The notes under the pieces: model-generated
What the model saw: only the letters and a program-made list of their open reading frames with translations
Databases searched by the model: none
What the model was told of the DNA's origin: nothing
NCBI RefSeq assembly: GCF_002113025.1
Contig: NZ_NEJH01000008.1
Location: forward strand, 154,567 to 218,566
DNA length: 64,000 nt
DNA from: Pseudomonas sp. B28(2017)
GTDB taxonomy: Bacteria > Pseudomonadota > Gammaproteobacteria > Pseudomonadales > Pseudomonadaceae
Direction of reading: 5' to 3'
Translations under genes and position numbers: made by a program
In this document: positions 7,905 through 15,817 of the stretch, one piece after another
Numbering within the stretch: position 1 is the stretch's first letter
How the letters are laid out: every line of letters begins with the position of its first letter

Positions 7905-8963
7905 TCAACGCAGGGGTTGATCGAGCAGCCGCTCTTCAAGTGCCGCCCGTTCCCGATCCAGCTCGTTACGGAGCTCCTCCTCAGTTGGCAGGACAAGCTT
8001 GTACTTGCTGGCGAACAGTTGTTCGTTTCCTTCAAGCACCGAGTAACGCACCACGGATTCATCCTTTTGCGCACACAGAATGATGCCGACAGTGGGGCCG
8101 TCTTCCACGCCGCGTTTCAGGTCGTCGTACATGCGTACGTACATGTCCATCTGCCCCACATCCTGATGGGTCAGTTCACCGCGCTTGATATCGAAGATGA
8201 CGAAGCACTTGAGCAGGTAGTTGTAGAACACCAGATCGATGTAGAAGTCTTTGCTGTCGGTACTGATGCGTTGCTGGCGGGCAATGAACGCGAAGCCCTT
8301 GCCCAGCTCCAGCAAGAAGCCTTGCAGTTGTTCGATCAACGTTTGTTCGATCTCGCTTTCCTGAAGCTTTCCGGCATTAGGTAAACCAAGAAACTCCAGC
8401 ACTACCGGATCACGGATGAAATCCCGAGGGCTGGCTTTCATGTTCTGAATGTGGGTGGCGGCTTCCTGCTTGACGCTGCCGCGATCGCGGCTTGCCAGCA
8501 GGCGCTCGTAATACAGTGTGTTGATCTGGCGTTCCAAGGCGCGGCTTGACCAGTTTTGGGTGGCTGATTCGTTCATGTACCAGAGACGAGCGCTGTCGTT
8601 GTCGACCCGAAGCAGGCGGCGGTAGTGGGTCCAGCTCAATTCGGAACGCACTGCGTTCCAAATTGGAAAAGTTTGATAAAAATCCCGCATGTAACGCAGG
8701 TTGCGCTCGTCAAAACCTTTGCCGAAGTCGGCACTGAGCACCTTCGCTAAAGTGGCCAGTAAGCGTTTGCCATATCTCGCCCGCCGAGCCCCTTCCTGCT
8801 CGAACTCGACAATATGTCGCCCGATCTGCCAACAGGTCTGCACTTGAACGGTATCGACCGCCCGAAGCGCCTTCTGACGTGCCTGATGGATCAATTTGCC
8901 AAGGTTGCCAAGTAGTGATGCGAGATAGGGGTCGTGAGTGTCGTTGGGTGTGAGGGCCGTCAT
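7905..8963 (-). CDS. DUF1016 / YhcG-family PD-(D/E)XK nuclease
   Basis: This 352-residue protein has the two-part architecture of the YhcG family. The N-terminal helical DUF1016_N part spans roughly residues 10-160 (QIGRHIVEFEQEGARRARYGKRLL; FDERNLRYMRDFYQTFP; LSWTHYRRLLRV). The C-terminal PD-(D/E)XK-like nuclease part spans roughly 180-340. Likely catalytic residues are E208, D243 (DFYIDLVFYN) and D258-x-K260 (IFDIKRGEL), followed by QMDMYV. These proteins often occur near restriction, phage or mobile genes, and a structure-selective or defensive nuclease is suspected; none has a settled role. Here it stands alone. Its base composition is visibly lower in G+C than neighbouring core genes, suggesting acquisition. 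The start at 8963 has GGAAG upstream. Confidence 0.85.
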   Translation of the reverse strand: MTALTPNDTHDPYLASLLGNLGKLIHQARQKALRAVDTVQVQTCWQIGRHIVEFEQEGARRARYGKRLLATLAKVLSADFGKGFDERNLRYMRDFYQTFPIWNAVRSELSWTHYRRLLRVDNDSARLWYMNESATQNWSSRALERQINTLYYERLLASRDRGSVKQEAATHIQNMKASPRDFIRDPVVLEFLGLPNAGKLQESEIEQTLIEQLQGFLLELGKGFAFIARQQRISTDSKDFYIDLVFYNYLLKCFVIFDIKRGELTHQDVGQMDMYVRMYDDLKRGVEDGPTVGIILCAQKDESVVRYSVLEGNEQLFASKYKLVLPTEEELRNELDRERAALEERLLDQPLR

Positions 8964-9188
8964 GAGGTCTTCCGCAGCAGGTTGAGCAGCGAAAGAGAAT
9001 GACCAGTGAGTGCCTTTCGAAGATGCCGGGCGTTACTGAGAAACTGGCAGGAAATACCGGATTCGCCGGCAGGACGGGTCTAAATCCGGGCGAGGGCTGA
9101 GGAACAAATGGTGTAGTACGTTTCGTACTCAGGCCAAATCAATCTAAAACCCCTCACTCCACCCGGAAATCCAAAGGGTGTAACCATT

Positions 9189-9204
9189 GGGTTCTGCAGA
9201 ACCC
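9189..9204. repeat. Perfect 16-bp palindrome abutting a ribosome site
   Basis: GGGTTCTGCAGAACCC is fully self-complementary. It ends directly before the GGGAGG ribosome site of the gene at 9218. It could be a regulator operator or a small RNA hairpin beside the translation start. Confidence 0.6.
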
Positions 9205-9217
9205 GGGAGGCGTCATC

Positions 9218-9667
9218 ATGAAACCCCTCCATTCACTCCTGTTGCCTCTCACTGCCGTCGGCGTGCTGATGTTTCCATCGATGTCGCCCGCCGTCAGCCT
9301 TGATCCAGTCGACAGTGCTGGCGTAGTGGTGCAGCGCCAGGAGCAAAACGGCATCGCCTACCTGTCCGGCGGTATCGGCGAGGATGAGTCCAGGGCCATC
9401 CAGCAGACCACCGGCTATAACCTGCACATGACGTTCTCGGTCGGATCGCAAAATGAATACATTTCCGACGTGAGCGTCGTTATTCAGAAAGCCCCGGGGC
9501 AAACGGTGCTGACGCTCAATGACGCCGGTCCACTGGTTTACGTGAAACTGCCTGCCGGTAAATACACAGTCATTGCGACGCGCAACGGCGAAACACGGCA
9601 TGACGTTGCCAATGTTGGCAGCGGTGAAGCCCGTAGCCTGGTTTTCCACTGGAAGGATGCGAGTTGA
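9218..9667 (+). CDS. Secreted small protein, carboxypeptidase-regulatory-like fold suspected
   Basis: A 149-residue exported protein with a signal peptide, MKPLHSLLLPLTAVGVLMFPSMSPA (residues 1-25). The mature part has alternating strands, ending in GPLVYVKLPAGKYTVIATRNGETRHDVANV. This resembles the PAGxYTVxA strand-turn of carboxypeptidase-regulatory-like or PEGA beta-sandwich domains. No cysteine or catalytic residue stands out, so a periplasmic binding or structural role is more likely than an enzyme. The ATG at 9218 has GGGAGG eight bases upstream, right after a perfect palindrome. A terminator follows. I do not recognise a specific named family; the fold suggestion is weak. Confidence 0.75.
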   Translation: MKPLHSLLLPLTAVGVLMFPSMSPAVSLDPVDSAGVVVQRQEQNGIAYLSGGIGEDESRAIQQTTGYNLHMTFSVGSQNEYISDVSVVIQKAPGQTVLTLNDAGPLVYVKLPAGKYTVIATRNGETRHDVANVGSGEARSLVFHWKDAS

Positions 9668-9697
9668 CGAGAGGCTCTGAACCATGGGGCGCAAGTG

Positions 9698-9728
9698 AAC
9701 CCTGAACTCTGCGATTCAGGGTTTTTCG
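9698..9728 (+). terminator. Terminator after the 9218 gene
   Basis: The nine-base stem AACCCTGAA (9698-9706) pairs with TTCAGGGTT (9715-9723), then a T-run. It overlaps the last codons of the convergent TauE gene. 24 of 27 bases match the tRNA-Phe terminator at 11959-11985. Confidence 0.75.
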
Positions 9729-10522
9729 TTTTTAACACTCGCGTACGCCTGGATGAGTGCAACGCGTAAAGGGTTGGTTTCTACGCTGAGTAGCTTGATG
9801 GCCAAGGCGCAGCAGACCACGATCAACATGGGTTTGATCAATCGTGGTCCGACCCGGACAGCGGCCCGTGCACCCAATTGGGCGCCGACGAAGGCCGCCA
9901 AAGCCATGGCTATGGCTATCGGCCAGATAATCACGCCTTTGGTAATGAAGACCGACAGAGAGCCTAGATTGCATGAGGCGTTGGCAAGTTTGGTAAAACT
10001 CATGGCCCGCATCATGCCCAAACCGCAGAGCAGGACAAATCCGACAATAAAGAATGAGCCCACACCGGGGCCAAATATGCCGTCGTAAAAGCCCAGGATC
10101 GGCGCCACGGTAAACGAAAAGAGCAGAACACCGATTCTTTTGCGTCGATCTTCACTGGCCAGCTTTGGAGAGAATGCAAAATAGATGGCTACCAGAATCA
10201 GCATGATAGGCACGCAGACTTCCAGATAGCGCTTATCGATAGAGCTGACCAGCAAGGCACCACTGGCACCGCCAATAAATCCGCAGATAATCAGGAAACG
10301 GCCTTCGCGCCACTCGATCATTCCTTTGCGAGCGAAGGTTGCAGTTGCCGAAACAGTTGCCGAAGCCGCCTGGAATTTGTTGGTGGCAATTGCACTGATC
10401 GGATCTACACCTGCCAGGAACAATGCAGGCAAGGTGATCAAACCGCCACCACCGGCAATCGCATCAAAAAAGCCGGCGCAAAAAGCGACGAGCGCCAACA
10501 TGCCAATTACATCCCAAGACAT
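9716..10522 (-). CDS. TauE/SafE-family sulfite/anion exporter
   Basis: A 268-residue integral membrane protein with about eight hydrophobic segments. It starts MSWDVIGMLALVAFCAGFFDAIAGGGGLITLPALFLAG. The FDAIAGGGGLITLP motif of TM1 and its diverged repeat, FYDGIFGPGVGSFFIVGF, in the second half are diagnostic of the TauE/SafE (TSUP, DUF81) family. Members export sulfite, sulfonates or other organic anions. The gene follows the 2-oxoglutarate oxygenase at 10594-11673 by 71 bases on the same strand, so the two probably form one operon and the transporter may handle the oxygenase's product or substrate. Substrate unknown. Confidence 0.85.
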   Translation of the reverse strand: MSWDVIGMLALVAFCAGFFDAIAGGGGLITLPALFLAGVDPISAIATNKFQAASATVSATATFARKGMIEWREGRFLIICGFIGGASGALLVSSIDKRYLEVCVPIMLILVAIYFAFSPKLASEDRRKRIGVLLFSFTVAPILGFYDGIFGPGVGSFFIVGFVLLCGLGMMRAMSFTKLANASCNLGSLSVFITKGVIIWPIAIAMALAAFVGAQLGARAAVRVGPRLIKPMLIVVCCALAIKLLSVETNPLRVALIQAYASVKNEKP

Positions 10523-10593
10523 TACATTCTCTCTTTATGGTTATTGACCTGTAATCACATGACTGGTCGTTCAGCAGCCTGATCACATAAAAA

Positions 10594-11673
10594 TCAGCCC
10601 TGCAGCACTAACGGGTCCTCTGAAACAACGATGGGGGAAGAAAATTTTGAAAGTCCGAAAATACGAACCAAGACCCGCCTGTTGTCTTTGATGACATCGC
10701 GACAGTGCAGAGCCCGGATGTTGTTGATGACGATGGCCGATTCCTGGGTCAGCGTGTATTCGACCGGAGTTGCTTCATCCACGCCTTGGCAAAGGGCGGT
10801 GTAAGCCGTTTTCACAAAGGTCGAGACGTTGTCATTGACCGAAAAGCGATACGAGTTAAAGCGGGCGGCGAATCCTGTCTTGTCGTCGAATTCCAGAATC
10901 GAAACGTTGCGGCCATCTTCCCCTTTGCCATTGACAAAGGAGTCACTACGGGTGAACTGGAAGTTACCCGTGGTTAGTGCGAGGCAGTTGGTGACGCCAA
11001 TTTTCTCGAGTATGGGAGGCAGTGGAATGACTCGCGTAGGCTCCAGGCTCGGGTTCCACAAGGCGGAAAGTATGAGCGACGATGGAGAGGGCGAGTGCCC
11101 GTCTTTCGAGTTCACGGCGCACCAGTAAGGCGCCTCTGTATGCGGGCCAAGCGCGAGGCCGGAATGGGAACTCAGTTCTTTGATGTCCGGCTCGGCAGGG
11201 ATTTTGGTCAGTCCGCCGCCCTTGAAGTTGGCCACCAGTCGAACCAGTTTTCCTTCATTGTCCATGTCATAGGCAAAGGCACTGTTATCCACCAGTTTCA
11301 ACAAAATCTGATTGCGGGCGGCCAGATAAAGTATGTCGTAACGATTTTCCAGGGATGCCAGATCTGGTAGTTCACTTGGAGGGCTGGCATCGGTGATTTT
11401 TTGCAGCCCTTCAAAAATCAACACGGAGACAAGGCTATCGGAATAGGCGTCCAGCAGTTCGCATTGGTTTTTCGAAAACGAGAGCTTTAATTCAGTGGCT
11501 GCCAGAGACGCATTGGACTTGGCTCCTGGTGCCTGCGGCCCGCCGATGGCGGCCAGTTTTTTGGCGAACTTGTGAAGCAGTGTTGACTGCTGAATATCAA
11601 AGCTGAAAGTTCTGATTTCCTGTTCAGTAAAAAACTCGGCGGTTTCGACGTCTGGTTTGATGGCGTCAGTCAT
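10594..11673 (-). CDS. 2-oxoglutarate/Fe(II)-dependent oxygenase, TauD / clavaminate synthase-like
   Basis: This 359-residue protein is consistent with a non-haem iron oxygenase. The HxE half of the metal facial triad is H178-T-E180 (LGPHTEAPYW). The distal histidine is H323 in NIRALHCRD, and a 2-oxoglutarate-anchoring arginine follows in NRRVLVRIFG (R333 or R337). The glutamate at the second metal position and the overall spacing recall the clavaminate synthase / asparagine oxygenase branch, which hydroxylates free or carrier-bound amino acids, rather than taurine dioxygenase itself. It is paired with a TauE-type exporter downstream. G+C content falls locally well below the neighbours (23 of 60 bases at 11581-11640), suggesting transfer. 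No start conflict: ATG at 11673. Substrate unknown. Confidence 0.75.
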   Translation of the reverse strand: MTDAIKPDVETAEFFTEQEIRTFSFDIQQSTLLHKFAKKLAAIGGPQAPGAKSNASLAATELKLSFSKNQCELLDAYSDSLVSVLIFEGLQKITDASPPSELPDLASLENRYDILYLAARNQILLKLVDNSAFAYDMDNEGKLVRLVANFKGGGLTKIPAEPDIKELSSHSGLALGPHTEAPYWCAVNSKDGHSPSPSSLILSALWNPSLEPTRVIPLPPILEKIGVTNCLALTTGNFQFTRSDSFVNGKGEDGRNVSILEFDDKTGFAARFNSYRFSVNDNVSTFVKTAYTALCQGVDEATPVEYTLTQESAIVINNIRALHCRDVIKDNRRVLVRIFGLSKFSSPIVVSEDPLVLQG

Positions 11674-11951
11674 TGCCTATAGCTCTGCTGTGTATTTGCT
11701 CCCGGTTATGCGGCAGCTCCTCTTTCGATTCTGCACAAGCCGATGATCAGCGTATGTCATCCATTTCCGTTAAAGCGTACAGAGCGTTCCGACAGACCTG
11801 AGAGACTGCCAGGAAGGGTCGATCACCAGCGTCTGACGCTTTTCGGGACTCAGCCCCGGCAACCATTACGGGTACTCGCTGGCGTGGTGACAGGAGATGG
11901 GAATTGTTGCTTCGAGGGTGACTGGATTGGTGTCTCATCAAATTCAAGGCA
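11674..11951. other. Intergenic stretch between the oxygenase and the tRNA-Phe terminator
   Basis: No convincing gene, promoter or repeat is seen. It presumably contains the promoter of the oxygenase-exporter operon (minus strand). The short open frames read into the tRNA and have no family features. Confidence 0.5.
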
Positions 11952-11985
11952 TAAAAAAACCCTGAATCTTGCGATTCAGGGTTTT
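11952..11985 (-). terminator. Terminator of tRNA-Phe
   Basis: A perfect 13-base stem, 11956-11968 with 11973-11985, with a four-base loop. On the minus strand it is followed by a run of seven T. It lies eight bases beyond the tRNA 3' end. Confidence 0.9.
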
Positions 11986-11992
11986 CGGTATT

Positions 11993-12068
11993 TGGTGCCC
12001 AGAGACGGAATCGAACCGCCGACACGGGGATTTTCAATCCCCTGCTCTACCGACTGAGCTATCTGGGC
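11993..12068 (-). tRNA. tRNA-Phe (anticodon GAA)
   Basis: A complete 76-base cloverleaf on the minus strand with encoded CCA. The acceptor GCCCAGA pairs with TCTGGGC, the D-arm is GCTCAGTCGGTAGAGC, the anticodon arm is GGGGA-TTGAAAA-TCCCC with GAA, and the T-arm is GGCGGTTCGATTCCGTC. It has its own promoter (12079-12107) and terminator. Confidence 0.98.
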
Positions 12069-12078
12069 AACGGGGCGC

Positions 12079-12107
12079 ATTAAACGGGTTTTTCAGGGGG
12101 TCGTCAA
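12079..12107 (-). promoter_or_regulatory. Sigma-70 promoter of tRNA-Phe
   Basis: On the minus strand TTGACG, a 17-base spacer and TTTAAT form a near-consensus promoter. A GCGCCCCG discriminator typical of stringently controlled stable RNA genes follows immediately. The tRNA begins ten bases after the -10 element. Confidence 0.8.
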
Positions 12108-12155
12108 GCAAGTTTTCAAAAAAAATTTAATTATTACCGTCGCTTACGTTCCGAC

Positions 12156-12171
12156 CCCCGATAAATCGGGG
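12156..12171 (-). other. Hairpin directly after yggX
   Basis: CCCCGA-TAAA-TCGGGG forms a tight six-base stem touching the yggX stop codon. There is no T-run on the minus strand, so it may stabilise the 3' end rather than terminate. Confidence 0.5.
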
Positions 12172-12444
12172 TTATTCCGACGGAGGCACGTAGCCTTCGG
12201 CCTTGGCGTAGTCCTCGCCGGAGAAGTACTTGTCCATCTCGCCCTGCAGATATTTGCGATCTTCGGCGTTCATCATGTTCAGGCGTTTTTCGTTGATCAG
12301 CAGAGTCTGGTGCTTCTGCCAGTCGGCCCAGGCCTTGGCCGAGACGTGGTCAAAAATGTCCTGGCCTTTGGCGCCCGGGAAGGGAGCGCGCTCCAGGCCT
12401 GGCAATTCTTCTTTGTACTTGCGGCACATGATGGTGCGGGTCAT
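12172..12444 (-). CDS. yggX: YggX, Fe(2+)-trafficking / oxidative damage protection protein
   Basis: A 90-residue cytoplasmic protein, MTRTIMCRKYKEELPGLERAPFPG at the start, with the conserved Cys7 and the typical KAWADWQKHQTMLINE-like core (here LLINEKRLNMMNAEDRKYL). The family protects iron-sulfur clusters from oxidation and supports their repair. Its ATG overlaps the mutY stop (ATGA at 12441-12444), so it is translationally coupled to MutY, itself an iron-sulfur enzyme. The same mutY-yggX pairing is well known in gamma-proteobacteria. Length is normal. Confidence 0.96.
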   Translation of the reverse strand: MTRTIMCRKYKEELPGLERAPFPGAKGQDIFDHVSAKAWADWQKHQTLLINEKRLNMMNAEDRKYLQGEMDKYFSGEDYAKAEGYVPPSE

Positions 12445-13508
12445 GACGACTCTCCTGCGTTCAATACGGCGGCCGCGCGTTCGAGCAAGGTCTTGACCGG
12501 GGCGGCAAGGCCCAGGCGCGGCGGGGTGGCGAGGTTATACCAGAGCCAGTCGGCCTCGGCCACGTGATGGCCGGTCTCCTGGACCTGAACCAGCCAGGGT
12601 TCGATGGATAACTGAAAATGGCTGAAAGTGTGCACCAGACTCGGCAATGCCTGTTGTGCGCCCAGTTCCAGCGAATGCTGCGATGCCAGGTGCGGCAGGT
12701 CGTTGAGGTCGTCGAGCTCCGGCAGGCTCCACAAGCCGCCCCACAGGCCCGTGGAGGGGCGACGGTAAAGCAGAATGGCGCCCTCGGCGTTGGCGAGCAT
12801 CGGCATCAGCGTACGCTTCTGCGGGATGGCCTTGCGCGGCTTGGGGATCGGGTAACGGGTTTCCAGGCCAAGCATGTGCGCCTCACAGCCCTTTTCCAGC
12901 GGACACAGCAGGCAACTCGGTTTGCTGCGGGTGCAGAGCGTGGCACCGAGGTCCATCATCGCCTGGGTGTAGGCGTTGACCCGGTCGTGTGGCGTGAAGC
13001 GCTCAGCGTTGGCCCAGAGCTGTTTCGCGACCTTCGGCTCGCCGGGGTAGCCCTCTTGTGCGGTAAAGCGCGCCAGCACCCGTTTGACGTTGCCGTCGAG
13101 GATCGGCGCGCGCAGCCCCATGCTGATGCTGGCAATCGCGCCAGCGGTGGACAGGCCGATGCCCGGCAGATCAGTGAGCTTTTCCACGTCCCGGGGAAAT
13201 TCGCCGCCGTACTGCTCGACGACGATTTTCGCGGTCTTCTGCAAATTGCGCGCGCGGGTGTAGTAACCCAGGCCTGTCCACAGGTGCAGCACTTCGTCTT
13301 CCGGTGCCGCCGCCAGGGCCTCGACCGTGGGCAACGAGGCCATGAAACGGTCGAAATAGTTCAGCACGGTGCTGACCTGGGTCTGCTGCAACATGATTTC
13401 CGAGACCCATACCCGATACGGGTTGATGTCCTGCTGCCATGGCAAATCGTGACGGCCGTGGCGGTCGAACCATTCCAGCACCGCCGTGGAAAACTGCTCG
13501 GCTCTCAT
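12441..13508 (-). CDS. mutY: A/G-specific adenine DNA glycosylase MutY
   Basis: This 355-residue base-excision repair enzyme removes adenine mispaired with 8-oxoguanine. Catalytic Glu37 is in WVSEIMLQQTQV, the helix-hairpin-helix is LTDLPGIGLSTAGAIASI (111-128), and catalytic Asp138 is in ILDGNVKRV. The [4Fe-4S] ligands fall at Cys192, 199, 202 and 208 (C-x6-C-x2-C-x5-C). The C-terminal NUDIX-like domain that recognises 8-oxoguanine runs from about 230. The start at 13508 overlaps the asmA stop by four bases and matches the family N-terminus; the longer frame to 13565 lies inside asmA. Confidence 0.97.
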   Translation of the reverse strand: MRAEQFSTAVLEWFDRHGRHDLPWQQDINPYRVWVSEIMLQQTQVSTVLNYFDRFMASLPTVEALAAAPEDEVLHLWTGLGYYTRARNLQKTAKIVVEQYGGEFPRDVEKLTDLPGIGLSTAGAIASISMGLRAPILDGNVKRVLARFTAQEGYPGEPKVAKQLWANAERFTPHDRVNAYTQAMMDLGATLCTRSKPSCLLCPLEKGCEAHMLGLETRYPIPKPRKAIPQKRTLMPMLANAEGAILLYRRPSTGLWGGLWSLPELDDLNDLPHLASQHSLELGAQQALPSLVHTFSHFQLSIEPWLVQVQETGHHVAEADWLWYNLATPPRLGLAAPVKTLLERAAAVLNAGESS

Positions 13509-15739
13509 CGCTTGAACAGTTCCTTGAGCGCGTCTTTCAGTTTCGGGTCGACTTTGTCTCCCCATTTTTCCTCGATTTTTTCGCTGATCCTGTCGCCAGC
13601 CACCTTGGTTGCGACCTGGCTCATGCGTTCGTTATCCACGCGGCAAGCCTTGGCGCCCAGCTCCAGCGGGCCGCGGCAGCGCAGTGGCCACTCGATACCG
13701 ACAAACTTGTCGCCGACCTGACAGGCCGGGTCCGGCATGGCGCTCGTATCGCCTTCGACGATGATGCCGACGCGGTAGTCCATGCCCAGCACTCGCAGAT
13801 CGACGTCACCGTCACCATTGACGGCCATGCCCGGGATGCGCACTTTCAGGTCCGGGTTGCTGGCCACGCCATTACGGAAGGTCAGGTTGCCCTTGAGCTC
13901 CTGGAACGGTGTGTCCTTGCCCCGCGGCTCGCCGCTGAGGGTTTTGCGGTTGAGCGTGGCGATGCCTTTGCACAGCTGTTGCTCAAGGTTGGCATTGAGC
14001 AGCACGCCATTGTTGATGACGATACTGGCGTTGCCATTGAGGGTTTCGATCAACGCTTTCTGGCTGTTGCCGTTGCCGGTCAGGCTGCTGTTGAGCGTGA
14101 CCAGGCCTTTGACCGGTGGATTCTTGCCCTGGCTTTCGAGGATTTTTTCTGCCGGTACCCGGCTGATCTTTGTCTGCAGGTTCAGCGCCGGCACTGGCTG
14201 GCGCACATCGAGCGTGCCAGCGGTTTCGAAGTTGCCCTCGTACAGATCGCCGCGCAGGTTGGCCAGCGTCAGCAGGCCGCCCTGGCCGGTGGCCTTGAGC
14301 GCAGCGTTATGGATCGGCAGTTTTTGCAGGGTCAACTGGCCGAAGGTCAGGTCGGCGTCCACATCGAGCTTGCTCAAGCGTTCCACTGGCAACAGACGCT
14401 CGCTGCTCCACGCGTCCTTGGTCGGCGCGGGTGGCAGTGGTGTGTTGCCCACGCCGGCCATGGCATCGGCTTCGGTGCTGGCGACTTCGGCCTGGCGGAC
14501 CTGCGTGGCGCTATTGGCCTCGGCGGATTTCGGCGACAGGTAACGGTCGACGTTGAAGGTGTCGGCCTTGAGCACAGCGCGCAGCGATTGTTTGGCGAAG
14601 TCTTCGACGGCAATGCGGCCGCTGAAGGTGCTGTCGTCGACTTTCAGGTTGAGGTTGTCGAGCGCCAGGCTGGTCGGTGTCGCTGCCAATCGGCTGACCA
14701 GCTCGACTTTGCTCAGGCTGCCTTCGGCCATGGCCGGGAGTTTCTGGCCGATGCTTTCGACGAATTTCGCCAGGTCGAACTGGGCAATCGAGATGCCGCC
14801 GCTGACCTGTGGGGTCTTGTCGAGGTCGTTGACCTTCAGTTCACCCAGTGCCCGCAGTTGGTTGGCGGAGATCTTGATACCGGTCCACTCGGCAACGTTG
14901 GCGGCCTTGTCCAGCACCAGTTGGCCCTGGGCGGAGAACGTCATGGTCTTGCCTTGCAGCGGGTCGCCGGTCACTTCACCGGACAACTTCATGTCTTCGA
15001 ACTGATAACGCTGCAGGGCACGTGCGATACGCACCTCACCATTGAGCTCGGTACGAACCCGCAGTGCCGGCTGGTTGGCAGACAGGAAAGCCGTGAGCTT
15101 GAGCGGGATGTTGACGGAGTCGTGAACCGCGCCGGTGCTCAACTGAATACTTTCGGCGCTGAAGCTCTTGCCGGTTCGTTCATCGGTGTATTCAACCCGT
15201 GCGTTGTTCACGGTCAGGCTGTCGATGTCCAGACGGATCGGCTGAGGCGGTTTCTCCGCCGCGACGCTGGCTTCGGGCGCAGGTTCGGTAGTGGCTGGCG
15301 GGGAGCTGGTTGCCGCGGCGGATTTGGCCGTTGCAGGCACCTTGCCGATGTCCTCCCAGTTGCCGTGGCCATCCTTGTCGCGGTTCAGGCGCAGGTTCAG
15401 GCCTTCGACGCGCACGTCGCTCATCTGCACTTCGCGGCGCAGCAGCGGCAGTACGCGCACCGACAGGCCGAGCATCTGCAAATCGGCGTACGGTTCGGTC
15501 GGTTTGACCAGGGTCGCGACACTGGCGTCGTGCAGCTCCAGGCCCAGCCACGGGAACAGGCTCCAGCCGATATCGCCATTGAGCGTCAGCTCGATGTGGG
15601 CCTTGTCGCGGGCAATCTGGCGAATCTCGTCTTTGTAGTCGTTGGGATCGAAGAGGTGGGTCAGGGCAAAGCCCAGCGCCACAATGATCAGCAACAACCC
15701 GAGAAGTACCAGACCCAGGATTTTGCCGAACGCTTTCAT
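13505..15739 (-). CDS. asmA: AsmA family protein
   Basis: A 744-residue envelope protein with one N-terminal membrane anchor (MKAFGKILGLVLLGLLLIIVALGFALT) and a long beta-rich periplasmic body. The AsmA family belongs to the bridge-like lipid transfer group and influences outer membrane assembly and lipid homeostasis. Family signatures are DPNDYKDEIRQIARDKAHIELTLNGDIGWSLFPWLGLELHDASV near the N-terminus and the C-terminal repeat with NGDGDVDLRVLGMDYRVGI. An alanine/proline-rich linker lies near residues 150-165. The ATG at 15739 has AAGGA nine bases upstream. First gene of the asmA-mutY-yggX unit. Confidence 0.92.
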   Translation of the reverse strand: MKAFGKILGLVLLGLLLIIVALGFALTHLFDPNDYKDEIRQIARDKAHIELTLNGDIGWSLFPWLGLELHDASVATLVKPTEPYADLQMLGLSVRVLPLLRREVQMSDVRVEGLNLRLNRDKDGHGNWEDIGKVPATAKSAAATSSPPATTEPAPEASVAAEKPPQPIRLDIDSLTVNNARVEYTDERTGKSFSAESIQLSTGAVHDSVNIPLKLTAFLSANQPALRVRTELNGEVRIARALQRYQFEDMKLSGEVTGDPLQGKTMTFSAQGQLVLDKAANVAEWTGIKISANQLRALGELKVNDLDKTPQVSGGISIAQFDLAKFVESIGQKLPAMAEGSLSKVELVSRLAATPTSLALDNLNLKVDDSTFSGRIAVEDFAKQSLRAVLKADTFNVDRYLSPKSAEANSATQVRQAEVASTEADAMAGVGNTPLPPAPTKDAWSSERLLPVERLSKLDVDADLTFGQLTLQKLPIHNAALKATGQGGLLTLANLRGDLYEGNFETAGTLDVRQPVPALNLQTKISRVPAEKILESQGKNPPVKGLVTLNSSLTGNGNSQKALIETLNGNASIVINNGVLLNANLEQQLCKGIATLNRKTLSGEPRGKDTPFQELKGNLTFRNGVASNPDLKVRIPGMAVNGDGDVDLRVLGMDYRVGIIVEGDTSAMPDPACQVGDKFVGIEWPLRCRGPLELGAKACRVDNERMSQVATKVAGDRISEKIEEKWGDKVDPKLKDALKELFKR

Positions 15740-15817
15740 GGGCGAGTCCTTGTAGATAGTCGAATTCAAAATTTAGCCGAGGAGTATAGCGCCACCGGAT
15801 AGATGACCGGTCAGCGA

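Noticed and set aside
9115..9129. AGTACG-TTT-CGTACT as a terminator for the gene at 9218 or DUF1016
   Set aside because: It lies upstream of both genes' starts, has a short stem and no T-run.
11743..12057. Small protein-coding gene running into tRNA-Phe on the opposite strand
   Set aside because: The frame crosses the tRNA and its terminator, has no ribosome site and no family features.
11674..12068. Prophage or integrative element attached at tRNA-Phe
   Set aside because: No integrase gene and no duplicate of the tRNA 3' end were found in the window; only the terminator-like sequence is repeated.
13439..15802. A 787-codon open frame on the plus strand opposite asmA, and another of 367 codons opposite mutY
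   Set aside because: They mirror codon bias of the real minus-strand genes, show no family motifs and have repetitive low-complexity composition. Similar antisense frames opposite ctpA, typA, hutU, ntrB/ntrC and the chemoreceptor were rejected for the same reason.
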